Assembly (NCBI RefSeq): GCF_006517815.1
Contig: NZ_CP041198.1
Coordinates: 1,302,001 to 1,366,000 of the forward strand
From: Pseudarthrobacter sp. NIBRBAC000502770
Lineage (GTDB): Bacteria; Actinomycetota; Actinomycetes; Actinomycetales; Micrococcaceae
Reading direction: 5' to 3'
DNA length: 64,000 bases
In this document: one piece after another, positions 52,313 to 60,541 of the stretch
How the letters are laid out: the number at the start of each line of letters is the position of its first letter
How positions within the stretch are numbered: the first letter of the stretch is position 1
Program-made: the position numbers and the translations under genes
The notes under the pieces: model-generated
Database searches by the model: none
What the model was told of the DNA's origin: nothing
Seen by the model: the letters and a program-made list of their open reading frames with translations, nothing else

Positions 52313-52468
52313 TTAGGACTTTGGTCTTGCTCGCTGAGCAGCGGCATTACGACCGTCGTTGACGACGCCGTCCGGGAACTCGTCGTCCAGCTGATTGGGG
52401 TTGAAGAAGAAGCGGGTGTCGCAGTAGCGCGGGTCCGGCATCGAGCCGACGGTTGCTGCGTGATTCAC
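52313..52468 (-). CDS. 51-residue protein coupled to rifampin phosphotransferase
   Basis: GTG 52468 overlaps the TGA stop of the rph gene (GTGA), and the product reads VNHAATVGSMPDPRYCDTRF, FFNPNQLDDEFPDGVVNDGR and NAAAQRARPKS. The sequence looks like protein rather than random frame, with an acidic, Asp- and Pro-rich core. I do not recognise the family. The tight coupling suggests that it is made in fixed ratio to the phosphotransferase and may be a partner or chaperone of it; that is an inference. It could also be the truncated start of a longer lost gene. Confidence 0.45.
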   Translation of the reverse strand: MNHAATVGSMPDPRYCDTRFFFNPNQLDDEFPDGVVNDGRNAAAQRARPKS

Positions 52469-54981
52469 GCTGTTTCTCCGCGGAATACAGCGCCAGCCGA
52501 GCCGTCGACGAGGACGTGTTGCCCGTTGCTGAGGACTGAGGTGCCCCTCCCGGTTCCCATGACGGCGGGGATGCCATACTCGCGTGCGACGATGGCGGCG
52601 TGCGATCCAGGCCCGCCTGTGTCGACCACCACAGCGGCGGCGCGCTGGAACAGGGGTGTCCACGAGGGGTTGGTGTAGGGACAGACGAGAATCTCGCCGG
52701 CGGCCAATTGGCCGAATTCGTTGGGCCCGTGGATCACGCGAACTGGGCCTGACACTCGTCCGCGGCTGGTTGCGGTTCCGGATACAAGGGCGCCTTCCGT
52801 TGCAGGTCGGTCTTCGAGTAGAAGCTGTGGGTCGAGCAGCGGAAAAGGTTCGAGGCGGTGGCGTTCTTCCTTGCGAGCCTGGACGAGCGGCCGGTATGTG
52901 TCGCGGACCCAGGCAGGCAGAGCCCCATCCTCGTCTGTGACTGCGGCGAGCTCGGCGTAAGTGAGGTGCCAGACGTCGTCGGGGGTGTCGAGCACGCCGC
53001 CGTGAGTGAGGCGCCGGCCAAGGTCCACAAACGCGCGGCGCAGGGGTGGGAGGACCATGGTCGCGTAGAAATGCGTGTCTTCACGGAAGGCCAGTCCGGC
53101 ACGGGCCCGTTCGACAGTATCGGTCAACATGCGCCGCAGCGGGGTGATGGCACGGACGAGAGGGTGCCCGCACAGCTCCGTAAGAGCGTCGGCAGTCCGG
53201 TCGGTCGTTTCGGTGGGGCCTTTGCTCAAGAGCGTTCGGACGATGCCGAGGACGGTTTCAGGAGCATCTCGCCAGGTGGGTGCACTTGCGATGGCGACGC
53301 TTATGGTCTCGCGATGGCCGTATTCGGCGAGGAACGCCTCAAGCTCTGCCCGGAACACGGTAAACCGGTCTTCGGTCCTGACTCGGTGGAGGACGGACAG
53401 GGGTGGTTCGTCGACGAGGGCGCGGGACAGTTCCGGGTCCGAGGTTGCCTGCCGGGCGAGGGCTTCGAGCGCTTTGTTGGCAGCGTTCGTTCGCGTCGGG
53501 GCGCCGGCGACGAGGGCCGGCCCGAGGTTCCGGCGGCCGAGCAGCATGAGGGATAGCCGTAACGAGACTTGTGGGAGGAAAGCACTTGGCAGATAGGAGA
53601 CCCGCAGATCGGCAACAATGGCCAGCGCGGCGAGGGCGTCTTCCGCGGCGCCTGTTACCTCTGACCAGGCGAGATCATCCAGGACGATGGCGTTAAGCCT
53701 TCGAATTTCGGCGAGGAATGCGTCCAGCCGGGGGTCTTCTGTCCAGTGTCGGGCGTCGTAGCGGCGGGCGCGGGCCAGGACAGAAGCCGGGGCGGTGAGG
53801 ATGCGCAGCGTGGGCCGGGGGAGGGGCGGCACCAGTTGGACGACGACGCCGTCTTCCTGGGGCAGGAGTTCCGACTCATCGGGGAAGACGACGCCGATGC
53901 TGCCGGTCATCCGGCGGAGCATCTCCAAAATTCCTGGACGGAGCCACCCGGTGACGTCCAGTGGATACGGCCGCGTCTGGAACATCTCGAGGAAGAGGGG
54001 GCCTGTGACCTTGCGTTGGATGCGGTTCAGGTGCGGCGGCTGGGGCGGCAAACCTGTCAGTGGGCGGGATTGAACGAGCCACACGACGTTCTCTGAGATG
54101 GCCCACTCGATGTCTTGCGGCCGCCCGAAATACTCTTCGGCCGAGCGTGCGAGACTGGCCAGTTCAGCGAGCTGGGCGGGCATCAGGAGCGGCGGGGCGT
54201 CCTCGGCCCCTGAAGGTGGATGCTCGACAACAGTCCCGCCGGGGAGGGCAGGACGCACCACGGCTTCTCCGCCGCCGGAGAGGTGCTCTAGGACCTTGCC
54301 GCCGGCTCCCAGGACCCAGTGTTCCGGTGTGACCATACCTGAGACGACGGCTTCTCCGAGCCCTGCGGCAGCGTCAACGAAGACGTGGCCGCGTTCGCCT
54401 GTCACCGGGTCCGCCGTGAAGAGCACACCTGCGGTTTCGGCCGGAACGAGCCGCTGCACGACGACGGCAATGCTCACGCCAGCCTGGTCGACTCCTGCCC
54501 GCTCACGGTAGGCGACCGCCCGGTCTGTCCACAGTGATGCCCAGCAGCCGACCAACGCATCAAGGACAGCATCCAGGCCGACAACATTGAGGAAGGTGTC
54601 CTGCTGACCGGCAAAAGCGGCACCTTCGAGGTCTTCGGCGGTCGCGCTTGAGCGGACGGCAACGGGACCGCCGCCGAGCTCATCGTAGGCACGCGCGACC
54701 GCCTCCCGGACCTCCTCCGGTACACCAATACCCTGAACGGCCGCGCGCAGCTGACCGGACGAATCGCCGGTGGACATTCCCTCACCGACAGCCTTCTCGA
54801 CCAGCCTGCCGAGTCCCGCGCGTCCGGCCATCGCGGCGTAGGCGGATGTCGTGACGACAAAGCCCGGAGGGACACGAAACCCTCCCCGCACGAGCTCCCC
54901 GAGGTTCGCGCCTTTGCCACCCGCCAGGGGAATATCCGTCGCACGCAGGGAATCAAGGGGACGAATAAATGCGTCAGACAT
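52465..54981 (-). CDS. rph: Rifampin phosphotransferase-type PEP/pyruvate-binding enzyme
   Basis: An 838-residue three-domain phosphotransferase. The N-terminal ATP-grasp domain has LAGGKGANLGELVRGGFRVP, VAVRSSATAEDLEGAAFAGQ and RPQDIEWAISENVVWLVQSR. The central rifampin-binding domain (about 330-740) is helical. The C-terminal swivel domain holds the phospho-His in VVVDTGGPGSHAAIVAREYG. The reaction uses ATP to inactivate rifamycins by phosphorylating the C21 hydroxyl, giving AMP and phosphate. It is similar in order and length to known Rph enzymes, whereas PEP synthase has a further PEP-binding domain that is missing here. It overlaps a 51-residue gene downstream. ATG start. Confidence 0.88.
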   Translation of the reverse strand: MSDAFIRPLDSLRATDIPLAGGKGANLGELVRGGFRVPPGFVVTTSAYAAMAGRAGLGRLVEKAVGEGMSTGDSSGQLRAAVQGIGVPEEVREAVARAYDELGGGPVAVRSSATAEDLEGAAFAGQQDTFLNVVGLDAVLDALVGCWASLWTDRAVAYRERAGVDQAGVSIAVVVQRLVPAETAGVLFTADPVTGERGHVFVDAAAGLGEAVVSGMVTPEHWVLGAGGKVLEHLSGGGEAVVRPALPGGTVVEHPPSGAEDAPPLLMPAQLAELASLARSAEEYFGRPQDIEWAISENVVWLVQSRPLTGLPPQPPHLNRIQRKVTGPLFLEMFQTRPYPLDVTGWLRPGILEMLRRMTGSIGVVFPDESELLPQEDGVVVQLVPPLPRPTLRILTAPASVLARARRYDARHWTEDPRLDAFLAEIRRLNAIVLDDLAWSEVTGAAEDALAALAIVADLRVSYLPSAFLPQVSLRLSLMLLGRRNLGPALVAGAPTRTNAANKALEALARQATSDPELSRALVDEPPLSVLHRVRTEDRFTVFRAELEAFLAEYGHRETISVAIASAPTWRDAPETVLGIVRTLLSKGPTETTDRTADALTELCGHPLVRAITPLRRMLTDTVERARAGLAFREDTHFYATMVLPPLRRAFVDLGRRLTHGGVLDTPDDVWHLTYAELAAVTDEDGALPAWVRDTYRPLVQARKEERHRLEPFPLLDPQLLLEDRPATEGALVSGTATSRGRVSGPVRVIHGPNEFGQLAAGEILVCPYTNPSWTPLFQRAAAVVVDTGGPGSHAAIVAREYGIPAVMGTGRGTSVLSNGQHVLVDGSAGAVFRGETA

Positions 54982-55168
54982 GTTTGCCGTCTGCCTTGGC
55001 CGCAGCCGTGGGGACCAGGTCGTGCCCGGCGCGATTGCCGCACAATGAGAATTCTCGCTTCACGGGCAAACGCCATGCCTTATCACTTGGAGAGCGCAAC
55101 CTTTGTTAATCCTTTCTCTAGTATTCGCCCACACGGATTGATCCCGAATGGCGCGCGGAGTCAGCGTG

Positions 55169-56308
55169 TTAGATGTCCGCGATGGCGGGGGCGTTTCGGA
55201 AGTGGCCGAAAGCGATGAGGGCTGCCCCGGCTACGGCCCATCCGGTTAGCACGAGCCACGGGAAGGCTGTGGATGTGTCGGGGAAGTAGGAGAGATCGCG
55301 CAGCAGCGTCCCGGTGGCGCCCGGGACCAGCCACTGGCCCACATCTCCCCATGGTGCGGGGAGGAACTCTTTGGGCTGGGTCAGGGAGGAGAGCGGGTTG
55401 CCGATGAATAGGGTGATGACCGCGCCCACCGCGATGCCGGCCTTCCCGATAAGCGCGTTCAGGCCGACGATGATCGCCGCTGTAGCGACAATTCCCAGCC
55501 CGATGGCACCCGCGTTGGCCCAGAAGCTGCCTTGGAGGGTGTGGAACCAGTCCTGCAGGATGCCGGCAAGTGCGAGCCCTGCGGTGGCGCCGTAGGTGAG
55601 GATCGCTCCGAGCCGGCGCCATGTGCCTGAGACGAGCAGTGAGATGAGCACGCCGCCGATCATGCCGCCCATAGCGAGTGGCAGACCGGCGACGGCGAGT
55701 CCGGTGCCGCGGGCGTCGTCAGGGGAGAGGGGCACGACGTCGGTCACGGCCACCTGGGGGATCGCGGCGGCCTGGGCGCCCTGCTGGGTCTGGGCCGGTT
55801 GCCCGTTCACGGGTGTTTGTCCTTTCGCAGCCGCCTGCGCGGCCTGTGCGGCTTGGGCCAGTGCAGCCTGGAGTTTGGTAATGACCTGGGCCTGGATCTG
55901 CGACTGCATCTGGGCGGCCATTTGGGTCAGGGCCTGCGATGCGACAGGACTTCCGGCGCTGGCGATAAGGATCTCGGGCGAGGTGCCGAGAACGATGGCA
56001 CCGTAGACCTGCCGGTGCTTGATGAGCGCAACTGCCTCGTCGCGGCTCGAAGCCGTGCGCACATCCAATGCCCCTGCCGGAGCGTTCGAGATGATTTGGG
56101 AGACCTGCTCTGGACTGCCAACGGCGGCGACAGGCAGGTTCTGAACCTTCGCCGTGACACTCGGCCACGCGAAAGCCAACAAAACTATGCAGACAGCAAC
56201 CGCTGCGAGCAAGGCTGTGCGCAGGGCATGCGGCCACGGCGTGTGGGGACCCGTTGTTGGATCGGGTGTCCGTGCCGGAACCTTGGCGCGTTCAGCTGTC
56301 GTGGACAT
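55169..56308 (-). CDS. YhgE/Pip-like membrane protein under TetR control
   Basis: About 379 residues from ATG 56308, behind AAAGGA. A short cytoplasmic start leads into one membrane helix (ALRTALLAAVAVCIVLLAFA), a large outside domain (about 55-205, with a coiled Ala/Gln-rich helix at AQMQSQIQAQVITKLQAALA) and five C-terminal helices (GGMIGGVLISLLVSGTWRRL and following). This is the layout of YhgE/Pip and ABC-2-type proteins, but shorter than usual. It is divergent from a TetR gene with palindromic operators in between, so it is probably an inducible efflux or envelope-stress component. Confidence 0.75.
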   Translation of the reverse strand: MSTTAERAKVPARTPDPTTGPHTPWPHALRTALLAAVAVCIVLLAFAWPSVTAKVQNLPVAAVGSPEQVSQIISNAPAGALDVRTASSRDEAVALIKHRQVYGAIVLGTSPEILIASAGSPVASQALTQMAAQMQSQIQAQVITKLQAALAQAAQAAQAAAKGQTPVNGQPAQTQQGAQAAAIPQVAVTDVVPLSPDDARGTGLAVAGLPLAMGGMIGGVLISLLVSGTWRRLGAILTYGATAGLALAGILQDWFHTLQGSFWANAGAIGLGIVATAAIIVGLNALIGKAGIAVGAVITLFIGNPLSSLTQPKEFLPAPWGDVGQWLVPGATGTLLRDLSYFPDTSTAFPWLVLTGWAVAGAALIAFGHFRNAPAIADI

Positions 56309-56332
56309 GCTGGTCCTTTCGGAAAGCGGGAA

Positions 56333-56350
56333 AAAGAACGTTCGTTCTTT
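56333..56350. promoter_or_regulatory. TetR operator candidate 1
   Basis: AAAGAACGTTCGTTCTTT is a perfect 8-2-8 palindrome in the 109-base gap between the divergent membrane-protein and TetR genes. It overlaps the leader of the membrane-protein gene. Confidence 0.7.
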
Positions 56351-56377
56351 ATAGTCGCGCGTTCGTGTCCCACGGTC

Positions 56378-56399
56378 AAGAACGAGCATTCGTTTTCTT
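56378..56399. promoter_or_regulatory. TetR operator candidate 2 (imperfect)
   Basis: AAGAACGA, a 4-base spacer and TCGTTTTC resemble the half-sites of operator 1 but with different spacing. It lies just upstream of the TetR gene start, where it could serve autoregulation. Confidence 0.5.
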
Positions 56400-56417
56400 T
56401 CCGCTATGGTGGGTGCT

Positions 56418-57008
56418 ATGCCGAAAGTAAGTGCCGAGCACAGGGTCGCAATGCGGGAGCGCATCCAGCAGGCCGCCTTGGCATGCGTGGCGGAGAAGGG
56501 CCTGTCGAACGTCTCGATGGGGGACATCATCGCCGAAGCCGGCCTCTCGGCCGGTGCTGTCTACGTTTATTACCGCAGTAAAGAGGAACTGATTGTCGAC
56601 GCCGGCCGACGGGTCTTCGAAGAACGCATGGAGGCCCTCGAACAACTAACCGGCCATGATTCGGTCCCGCCGCCTGCGGAGGCAGTGGTGGCGCTCATGT
56701 CCAGTCTGATGCAGATGGACTTCTTTCCGGGCGTCGCGGTGCAGGTGTGGGGTGAGGCCGTCCGGAACGACAAGTTAGGCGCGGTCGCAAGGGACATTCT
56801 CGCCCAAATCCGCAGCCGCATCGAACACTATCTCGAGGCATGGCTGCGTACATCCCACCCTCCGGAGGATGCTGCCTCACAGGCGCGCCGCCTCGCCCCC
56901 GCCGTCATGGGACTGATACAGGGCTATGCCATTCAATCTGCCCTCGGAGCAGAAGGAGCAGGGCCGGCCTACCTCGAGTCCGCCCGAACTCTCCTCGCCG
57001 GCCTGTAA
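56418..57008 (+). CDS. TetR-family regulator
   Basis: About 196 residues from ATG 56418 (MPKVSAEHRVAMRERIQQAA); an ATG at 56406 is in frame too. The HTH is LSNVSMGDIIAEAGLSAGAV, YVYYRSKEELIVDAGRRVFE, which is a standard TetR N-terminus. The ligand domain is helical (MQMDFFPGVAVQVWGEAVRN, LEAWLRTSHPPEDAASQARR) and ends ALGAEGAGPAYLESARTLLA. It probably represses the divergent membrane-protein gene and itself through the GAACG...CGTTC palindromes. Inducer unknown. Confidence 0.9.
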   Translation: MPKVSAEHRVAMRERIQQAALACVAEKGLSNVSMGDIIAEAGLSAGAVYVYYRSKEELIVDAGRRVFEERMEALEQLTGHDSVPPPAEAVVALMSSLMQMDFFPGVAVQVWGEAVRNDKLGAVARDILAQIRSRIEHYLEAWLRTSHPPEDAASQARRLAPAVMGLIQGYAIQSALGAEGAGPAYLESARTLLAGL

Positions 57009-57069
57009 AAGAGAAGGGCTGAGAGTGTGCGCGCCGATCACAACCGATCTCCTGCCCGGTTGCCCTCGG

Positions 57070-57747
57070 CTAGAGCCCTGGTTCAAGCGGGGTGGTGGGT
57101 CTCCCACGGCCCTGTCGCGCTGCTCGCGGGGTCGGCCATTGGCCCAGTACTTCGTGGATGCAGAGCTCCTCGGCCGCCGCCACCAGTTGGGCGGCGAGGA
57201 TTGCGACTTTGATGTTGGTGTTTTGGCTTTGTTCGGCGAGCCGGTCGAAGGCCTCGCTGGGGCTGACGTTGAAGTAACCCATGATGATGCCTTTGGCTTG
57301 TTCGATAATGCCGCGGGTGGCGTAGGCGTTGACAAGGGCCTCCGCGGCGGCACGTCCGCTCTCGACGGCGATCGCGCGGGTCAGGTCGATGGTCAGACCA
57401 TGAATGGCCGAAACTTTCCCGGTTTCGTCCCGGTCCGCCTCTGCGACGGTCAGGACGCGGTGTTCATGGCCCTTGCTGTCCAAGATCCTGTGAAAGTTCG
57501 AACCTTGGCCGCCCTCACGGGTGAGGGTTTGAATGAGTTGGCGTGCCGCGTCCCGGTCCTGCGGGTGCTTGTGGGAGAGAACGAGCTCTACAGTGGGCAC
57601 GACCTCACCCTTGGTATATCCGTGGATGAGGTACATGCCCTCGGACCACTCAGTCAGGCCGGTACTCATCGACAGCCTGAAGGTCCCGGTAGGGCATCCC
57701 TCGCCAGCGGGAAGGGGAAAGCCGTACGACACACGATCCTCGGACAA
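57070..57747 (-). CDS. PAS and ANTAR domain RNA-binding regulator
   Basis: A 225-residue protein. The PAS domain covers about 20-125 (TGTFRLSMSTGLTEWSEGMY, LIHGYTKGEVVPTVELVLSH, LDSKGHEHRVLTVAEADRDE). The ANTAR domain follows at about 140-195 (ALVNAYATRGIIEQAKGIIM, GYFNVSPSEAFDRLAEQSQN), with the conserved A-K-G and the three-helix pattern. ANTAR proteins bind paired hexaloop hairpins in nascent RNA and prevent termination, here under control of a sensory PAS domain. TTG 57747 is chosen for the AGGAG 7 bases upstream. The target transcripts are not evident nearby. Confidence 0.88.
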   Translation of the reverse strand: MSEDRVSYGFPLPAGEGCPTGTFRLSMSTGLTEWSEGMYLIHGYTKGEVVPTVELVLSHKHPQDRDAARQLIQTLTREGGQGSNFHRILDSKGHEHRVLTVAEADRDETGKVSAIHGLTIDLTRAIAVESGRAAAEALVNAYATRGIIEQAKGIIMGYFNVSPSEAFDRLAEQSQNTNIKVAILAAQLVAAAEELCIHEVLGQWPTPRAARQGRGRPTTPLEPGL

Positions 57748-58177
57748 ACGTCATACTCCTTGGCACGATCAGGGCCGCTGGCACGGCCTCCTCACGATAC
57801 CAACGCCCTGCCCGCCTGCGAATACTCCCGCAACCATTCACGAATTACTTGCCTCCATGGTGCCGGTATTTTGAATATTTCGGCCCGTAGATTCCTGTCA
57901 GTTTGACCAGGCACAGCAGCAGAGGAGAAGGTATGGGCAGCCGTTAAGCAGCAGCGGTGTTTTGGCTGGACAACTTCTGCAGCAGCTCGGGAGCCCGCCA
58001 GAACTCAGCGGTCCGCGGTGAGCTTCCCGCGCATCGGACTGAAACCTTGTCGGCAGCTAAAAGAAGCCCTTTTCGAAATCTCCCCCGCGCACCCCAAAGC
58101 GCCGATAGTGGATATTCCGTCAACCTAAAGGCAGGGATTGACTGTGCTTGCTGACGAGGTCCACACGTAGAACAGCT
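57748..58177. other. Gap between PAS-ANTAR gene and repeat C
   Basis: No supported gene. Short frames on both strands lack similarity and good start signals. The stretch 57850-57900 is AT-richer and may contain the PAS-ANTAR promoter. Confidence 0.3.
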
Positions 58178-58360
58178 TTAGCGGGTCGGCTTCCACAGGT
58201 CTAAATCAGACCATTCCACGGGAAAGCCCATGCTCAAGTCGGGCGACAGGAGTTCGAAGCCGTCCGGCGCTTGAAGTTTGAGATCGAGCTTTTTTACTTG
58301 TGTCTTGAAGGTCAGGTGCCAGTTGGTGCCACTCGTGTGAGATCCGAGCATGTACGCCAA
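58178..58360 (-). repeat. Dispersed repeat C, copy 2 (gene-end remnant)
   Basis: Homologous to 43211-43330. The minus strand encodes LGSHTSGTNWHLTFKTQVKK, LDLKLQAPDGFELLSPDLSM and VEWSDLDLWKPTR with a stop at 58178. This is a coherent 60-residue protein end, but the frame begins directly after the stop of the Abi gene and has no own start signal. Either a coupled small gene or a remnant of a larger one. Confidence 0.45.
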
Positions 58361-58375
58361 AACGGCCGCGTAAAT

Positions 58376-59221
58376 TTAGAGCCTGCGGTTTGCTTTGGGG
58401 GTTCTCGTGAAGCCGGGCTCGAGCAAGTGCTCTAGCAGCGTTCCCGCGGTGTCGTGCTTGCCCAGGGAAAGTGATCTTTTGAAAGCTCGGTTGAAGAGCC
58501 GCGATCCGTGTGCACATGCGTTGCGAAAGTCCACCATCATACGCACCACAGCGCCGAAACGGCTGGGGTGGTTAAACCCGAACATCCGGGCCACCTCACG
58601 CGCGTCCGGGGTCTGCATGAGTTCATAGAGGAACGGAAGACTTCCGAAGCTCAAAACTTCGGTGACGGCCCAGATGGGCACATCCTGCTCTGGATACTTC
58701 AACAGGTGGTGCTTAAGGAAGTCTTCATCCTCCGCAGCGGACGCTACAGCTTCCCTCCACGTCTTAGACCATGCTTCAAACTTCGTTTTCTCACCCGCGG
58801 GCCTATCGCAGCTTTGCGGATCAAGAAATTGCTTAGAGGCATGAGCTGCAACGTCCTTCGAAGCCAGCGTGTGGGCGATAGCTGCCCTCAACCGGACTTC
58901 GAATTCCAGCAGGCCTTCCTGGCAGATCCGAGCCAGCTTGAAGTCGAATGCTTCTAACTTCATGACGTGCTCAATGCTCGCGTCAGGGATGTAATCGTCC
59001 GAGCGGTACTGGTGCAGCCGTTCGTTAATCTGGTCCGCCGGGAGCAGGCGACGGAAGACGTATCTGTACGCGCCGGAGCGGAAGTAGCCAACGCGGGTGA
59101 GGAAGTTCAGGGCTGCATCGCGGTCAGGAACGGCGAGGCCACGGTCTTCGAGTTGTTGAAGCAGCTCGTCGCGCTCTTTGAATTCCTTCGTATACTCCAC
59201 GCTGCACAGTTTGTCGCACAA
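58376..59221 (-). CDS. Abi_2-family abortive infection protein (AbiD/AbiF-like)
   Basis: A 281-residue phage-defence type protein. The N-terminus reads VEYTKEFKERDELLQQLEDR, GLAVPDRDAALNFLTRVGYF, RSGAYRYVF, the typical Abi_2 opening. It continues DASIEHVMKLEAFDFKLARI, and near the C-terminus FRNACAHGSRLFNR gives the R-x4-H motif of HEPN ribonucleases (about residue 240). It probably kills or arrests infected cells by cutting RNA. TTG 59221 is used with a G-rich site upstream; GTG 59200 (VEYTKEF) fits the family N-terminus better, but lacks a ribosome binding site. A strong hairpin lies in the leader. Confidence 0.85.
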   Translation of the reverse strand: MCDKLCSVEYTKEFKERDELLQQLEDRGLAVPDRDAALNFLTRVGYFRSGAYRYVFRRLLPADQINERLHQYRSDDYIPDASIEHVMKLEAFDFKLARICQEGLLEFEVRLRAAIAHTLASKDVAAHASKQFLDPQSCDRPAGEKTKFEAWSKTWREAVASAAEDEDFLKHHLLKYPEQDVPIWAVTEVLSFGSLPFLYELMQTPDAREVARMFGFNHPSRFGAVVRMMVDFRNACAHGSRLFNRAFKRSLSLGKHDTAGTLLEHLLEPGFTRTPKANRRL

Positions 59222-59226
59222 TGAAA

Positions 59227-59262
59227 ATCGCCCCCTTGAGCCGAGGCTCAGAGGGGGGCGAT
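59227..59262 (-). ncRNA. Hairpin in the leader of the Abi gene
   Basis: On the plus strand ATCGCCCCC, T, TGAGCC, a two-base GA loop, GGCTCA, a GA(G) bulge and GGGGGCGAT fold into a nearly perfect 15-pair stem. Read in the Abi direction the stem is followed by TTTTC and starts only 6 bases before the TTG. It could be a terminator/attenuator or a small RNA paired with the Abi protein; structured RNAs (the abiF RNA motif) are known beside some Abi_2 genes. Confidence 0.55.
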
Positions 59263-60149
59263 GTCTGATGGATAAAATCTAGCACAATCAACGCGCGTTG
59301 CGAGTAAGGTGCGCTCTCCTGGAAGCGAACACTGACCCGCGCGATGGCTAACACCCAGTCCCATGCGTTCCGCGCGCTCAGCGCTCATGCCTCTCCGCGA
59401 GAGCCGAAGCCGTAAGAGGGCGCGGCCTGTCGGAGGTCGCCTTACTGCAGAGCCGGCCGAACGGGGGAGCGGGGGAGCGGGCTACTTGCGGCGCCGGTCT
59501 GCCGGTCTCCTACGGTAAGCGAATCTCGACTTGACGGTCTGCCGGCGTCAGAATGACTCGAAGTTTTAGTTTTCTTGACACTGGCTCATGACGGTCTCAG
59601 ATCCAACCCTGACAGTCACAGGCGCAGGAAACCGAGGTTCGGTAGCCCGAGAATCATCGAAATAGCCCTAGGAAACGGGGGCAAAGTGGAACGCGTAGGA
59701 CGAAAGGGGCGGCGGTGGGACTCGGCGGCTCGGCAGGTGTCTGAGAACCAGCCCGGAGCTGCACCGACAGGTCATTCCTCCCTTGTCAGCACACCCTTGC
59801 GTCAGGTTGGGGTGTAGCTCCGTATGACGGTAGGAGGCCAATTCGGAGGTTGAACCACGTCCACCTGACGGCCTCATTTTACGATGATCAATCAACGTCT
59901 CACTGGCCAGGAAGGACCGCGTCCAAAACCTGAGAATTGGTCCAGTGCTCCCACTTCGTTCGGCGCATGGCACCGCACTTGAGCGATTGTTCTTCGCTAA
60001 GGGCCTGGGCCCTTTCGATTGGCTCTGGAGGGAGTCTCGAGCTACGGCGAGTATTTCCGTAGTAGCAGGGTCCTGCAGTGTGAGGGCGACGGGAGCGGCG
60101 AGGTTGTCCCTGAGTATGCCCGAAATTCTTTTGTCAGCCGGAGCAACGA
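59263..60149. other. Long gap upstream of the Abi gene
   Basis: Almost 900 bases without a convincing gene. It contains repeat B copy 2 (59540-59670) and a short GGGGGAGCG tandem near 59465. The long minus-strand frame at 59668-60351 overlaps the true gene at 60242 antisense to no known protein and has poor codon bias. Confidence 0.35.
59540..59670. repeat. Dispersed repeat B, copy 2
   Basis: Partner of 40215-40340 with the same block order (GCCGGCGTCAGAAT, TGGCTCATGA, CAGATCC, ACCCTGAC). It lies in the noncoding gap upstream of the Abi gene. Confidence 0.45.
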
Positions 60150-60180
60150 GCGGCCCCAAGCCTTCAGGTCTTGGGGCCGC
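60150..60180 (-). terminator. Hairpin terminator of the catabolic operon
   Basis: GCGGCCCCAAG pairs with CTTGGGGCCGC across a 9-base loop. It lies about 60 bases downstream of the last gene of the minus-strand operon that starts beyond the right edge of the window. No long T run follows. Confidence 0.7.
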
Positions 60181-60241
60181 GGTTGTGGCGAGGATTCCGG
60201 AGGACTGGTGTCTTCCGGAATCGTCAGCTTGGCTTATGTGG

Positions 60242-60541
60242 TTAGAAGCCCACGTAAGCGTGCTGTAGGTGCTTGACGTGGGGTGGGGACGCGAAGTGTG
60301 GCCCGACGAGTTCGCGCCATTGCTGGAATTCCGGTGATTCGCGGAATCCAACGGTGTGGTCTTCGAGGGTCGCCCAGCCTACGGTGAGGGTGTATTCGTT
60401 GGGGGTTTCGATTGTGCGGTCCAGGCGGAAGCTCAGCGCGCCGGGTGTTTTCTGGAAGTAAGGGACTGCTTGGGCGGCTGCTTCTTCGAAGTCTTTTTCT
60501 GAGCCGGGTTTGATGGTGAGGGTGGCGATTTCGTGGATCAC
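60242..60541 (-). CDS. Antibiotic biosynthesis monooxygenase-fold (ABM/Dabb-like) protein
   Basis: A 99-residue ferredoxin-like protein from GTG 60541: IHEIATLTIKPGSEKDFEEA, AAQAVPYFQKTPGALSFRLD, RTIETPNEYTLTVGWATLED, HTVGFRESPEFQQWRELVGP. The W-x-x-x-E-D-H-x-x-x-F-R-x-S pattern is that of the ABM family, whose members are small cofactor-free oxygenases or isomerases. The start overlaps the stop of the cupin gene by 4 bases (GTGA). It is the last gene of the operon. Likely acts on an unstable intermediate of the same pathway. Confidence 0.85.
   Translation of the reverse strand: MIHEIATLTIKPGSEKDFEEAAAQAVPYFQKTPGALSFRLDRTIETPNEYTLTVGWATLEDHTVGFRESPEFQQWRELVGPHFASPPHVKHLQHAYVGF

Noticed and set aside
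54989..55010. Possible rifamycin-associated element upstream of rph
   Set aside because: GCCTTGGCCGCAGCC resembles the known palindromic element only with insertions and a missing arm, and it is too close to the start codon.
59668..60351. A 227-residue minus-strand frame upstream of the Abi gene
   Set aside because: It overlaps the ABM-fold gene end and the terminator hairpin, and reads as low-complexity Ser/Arg/Pro text.
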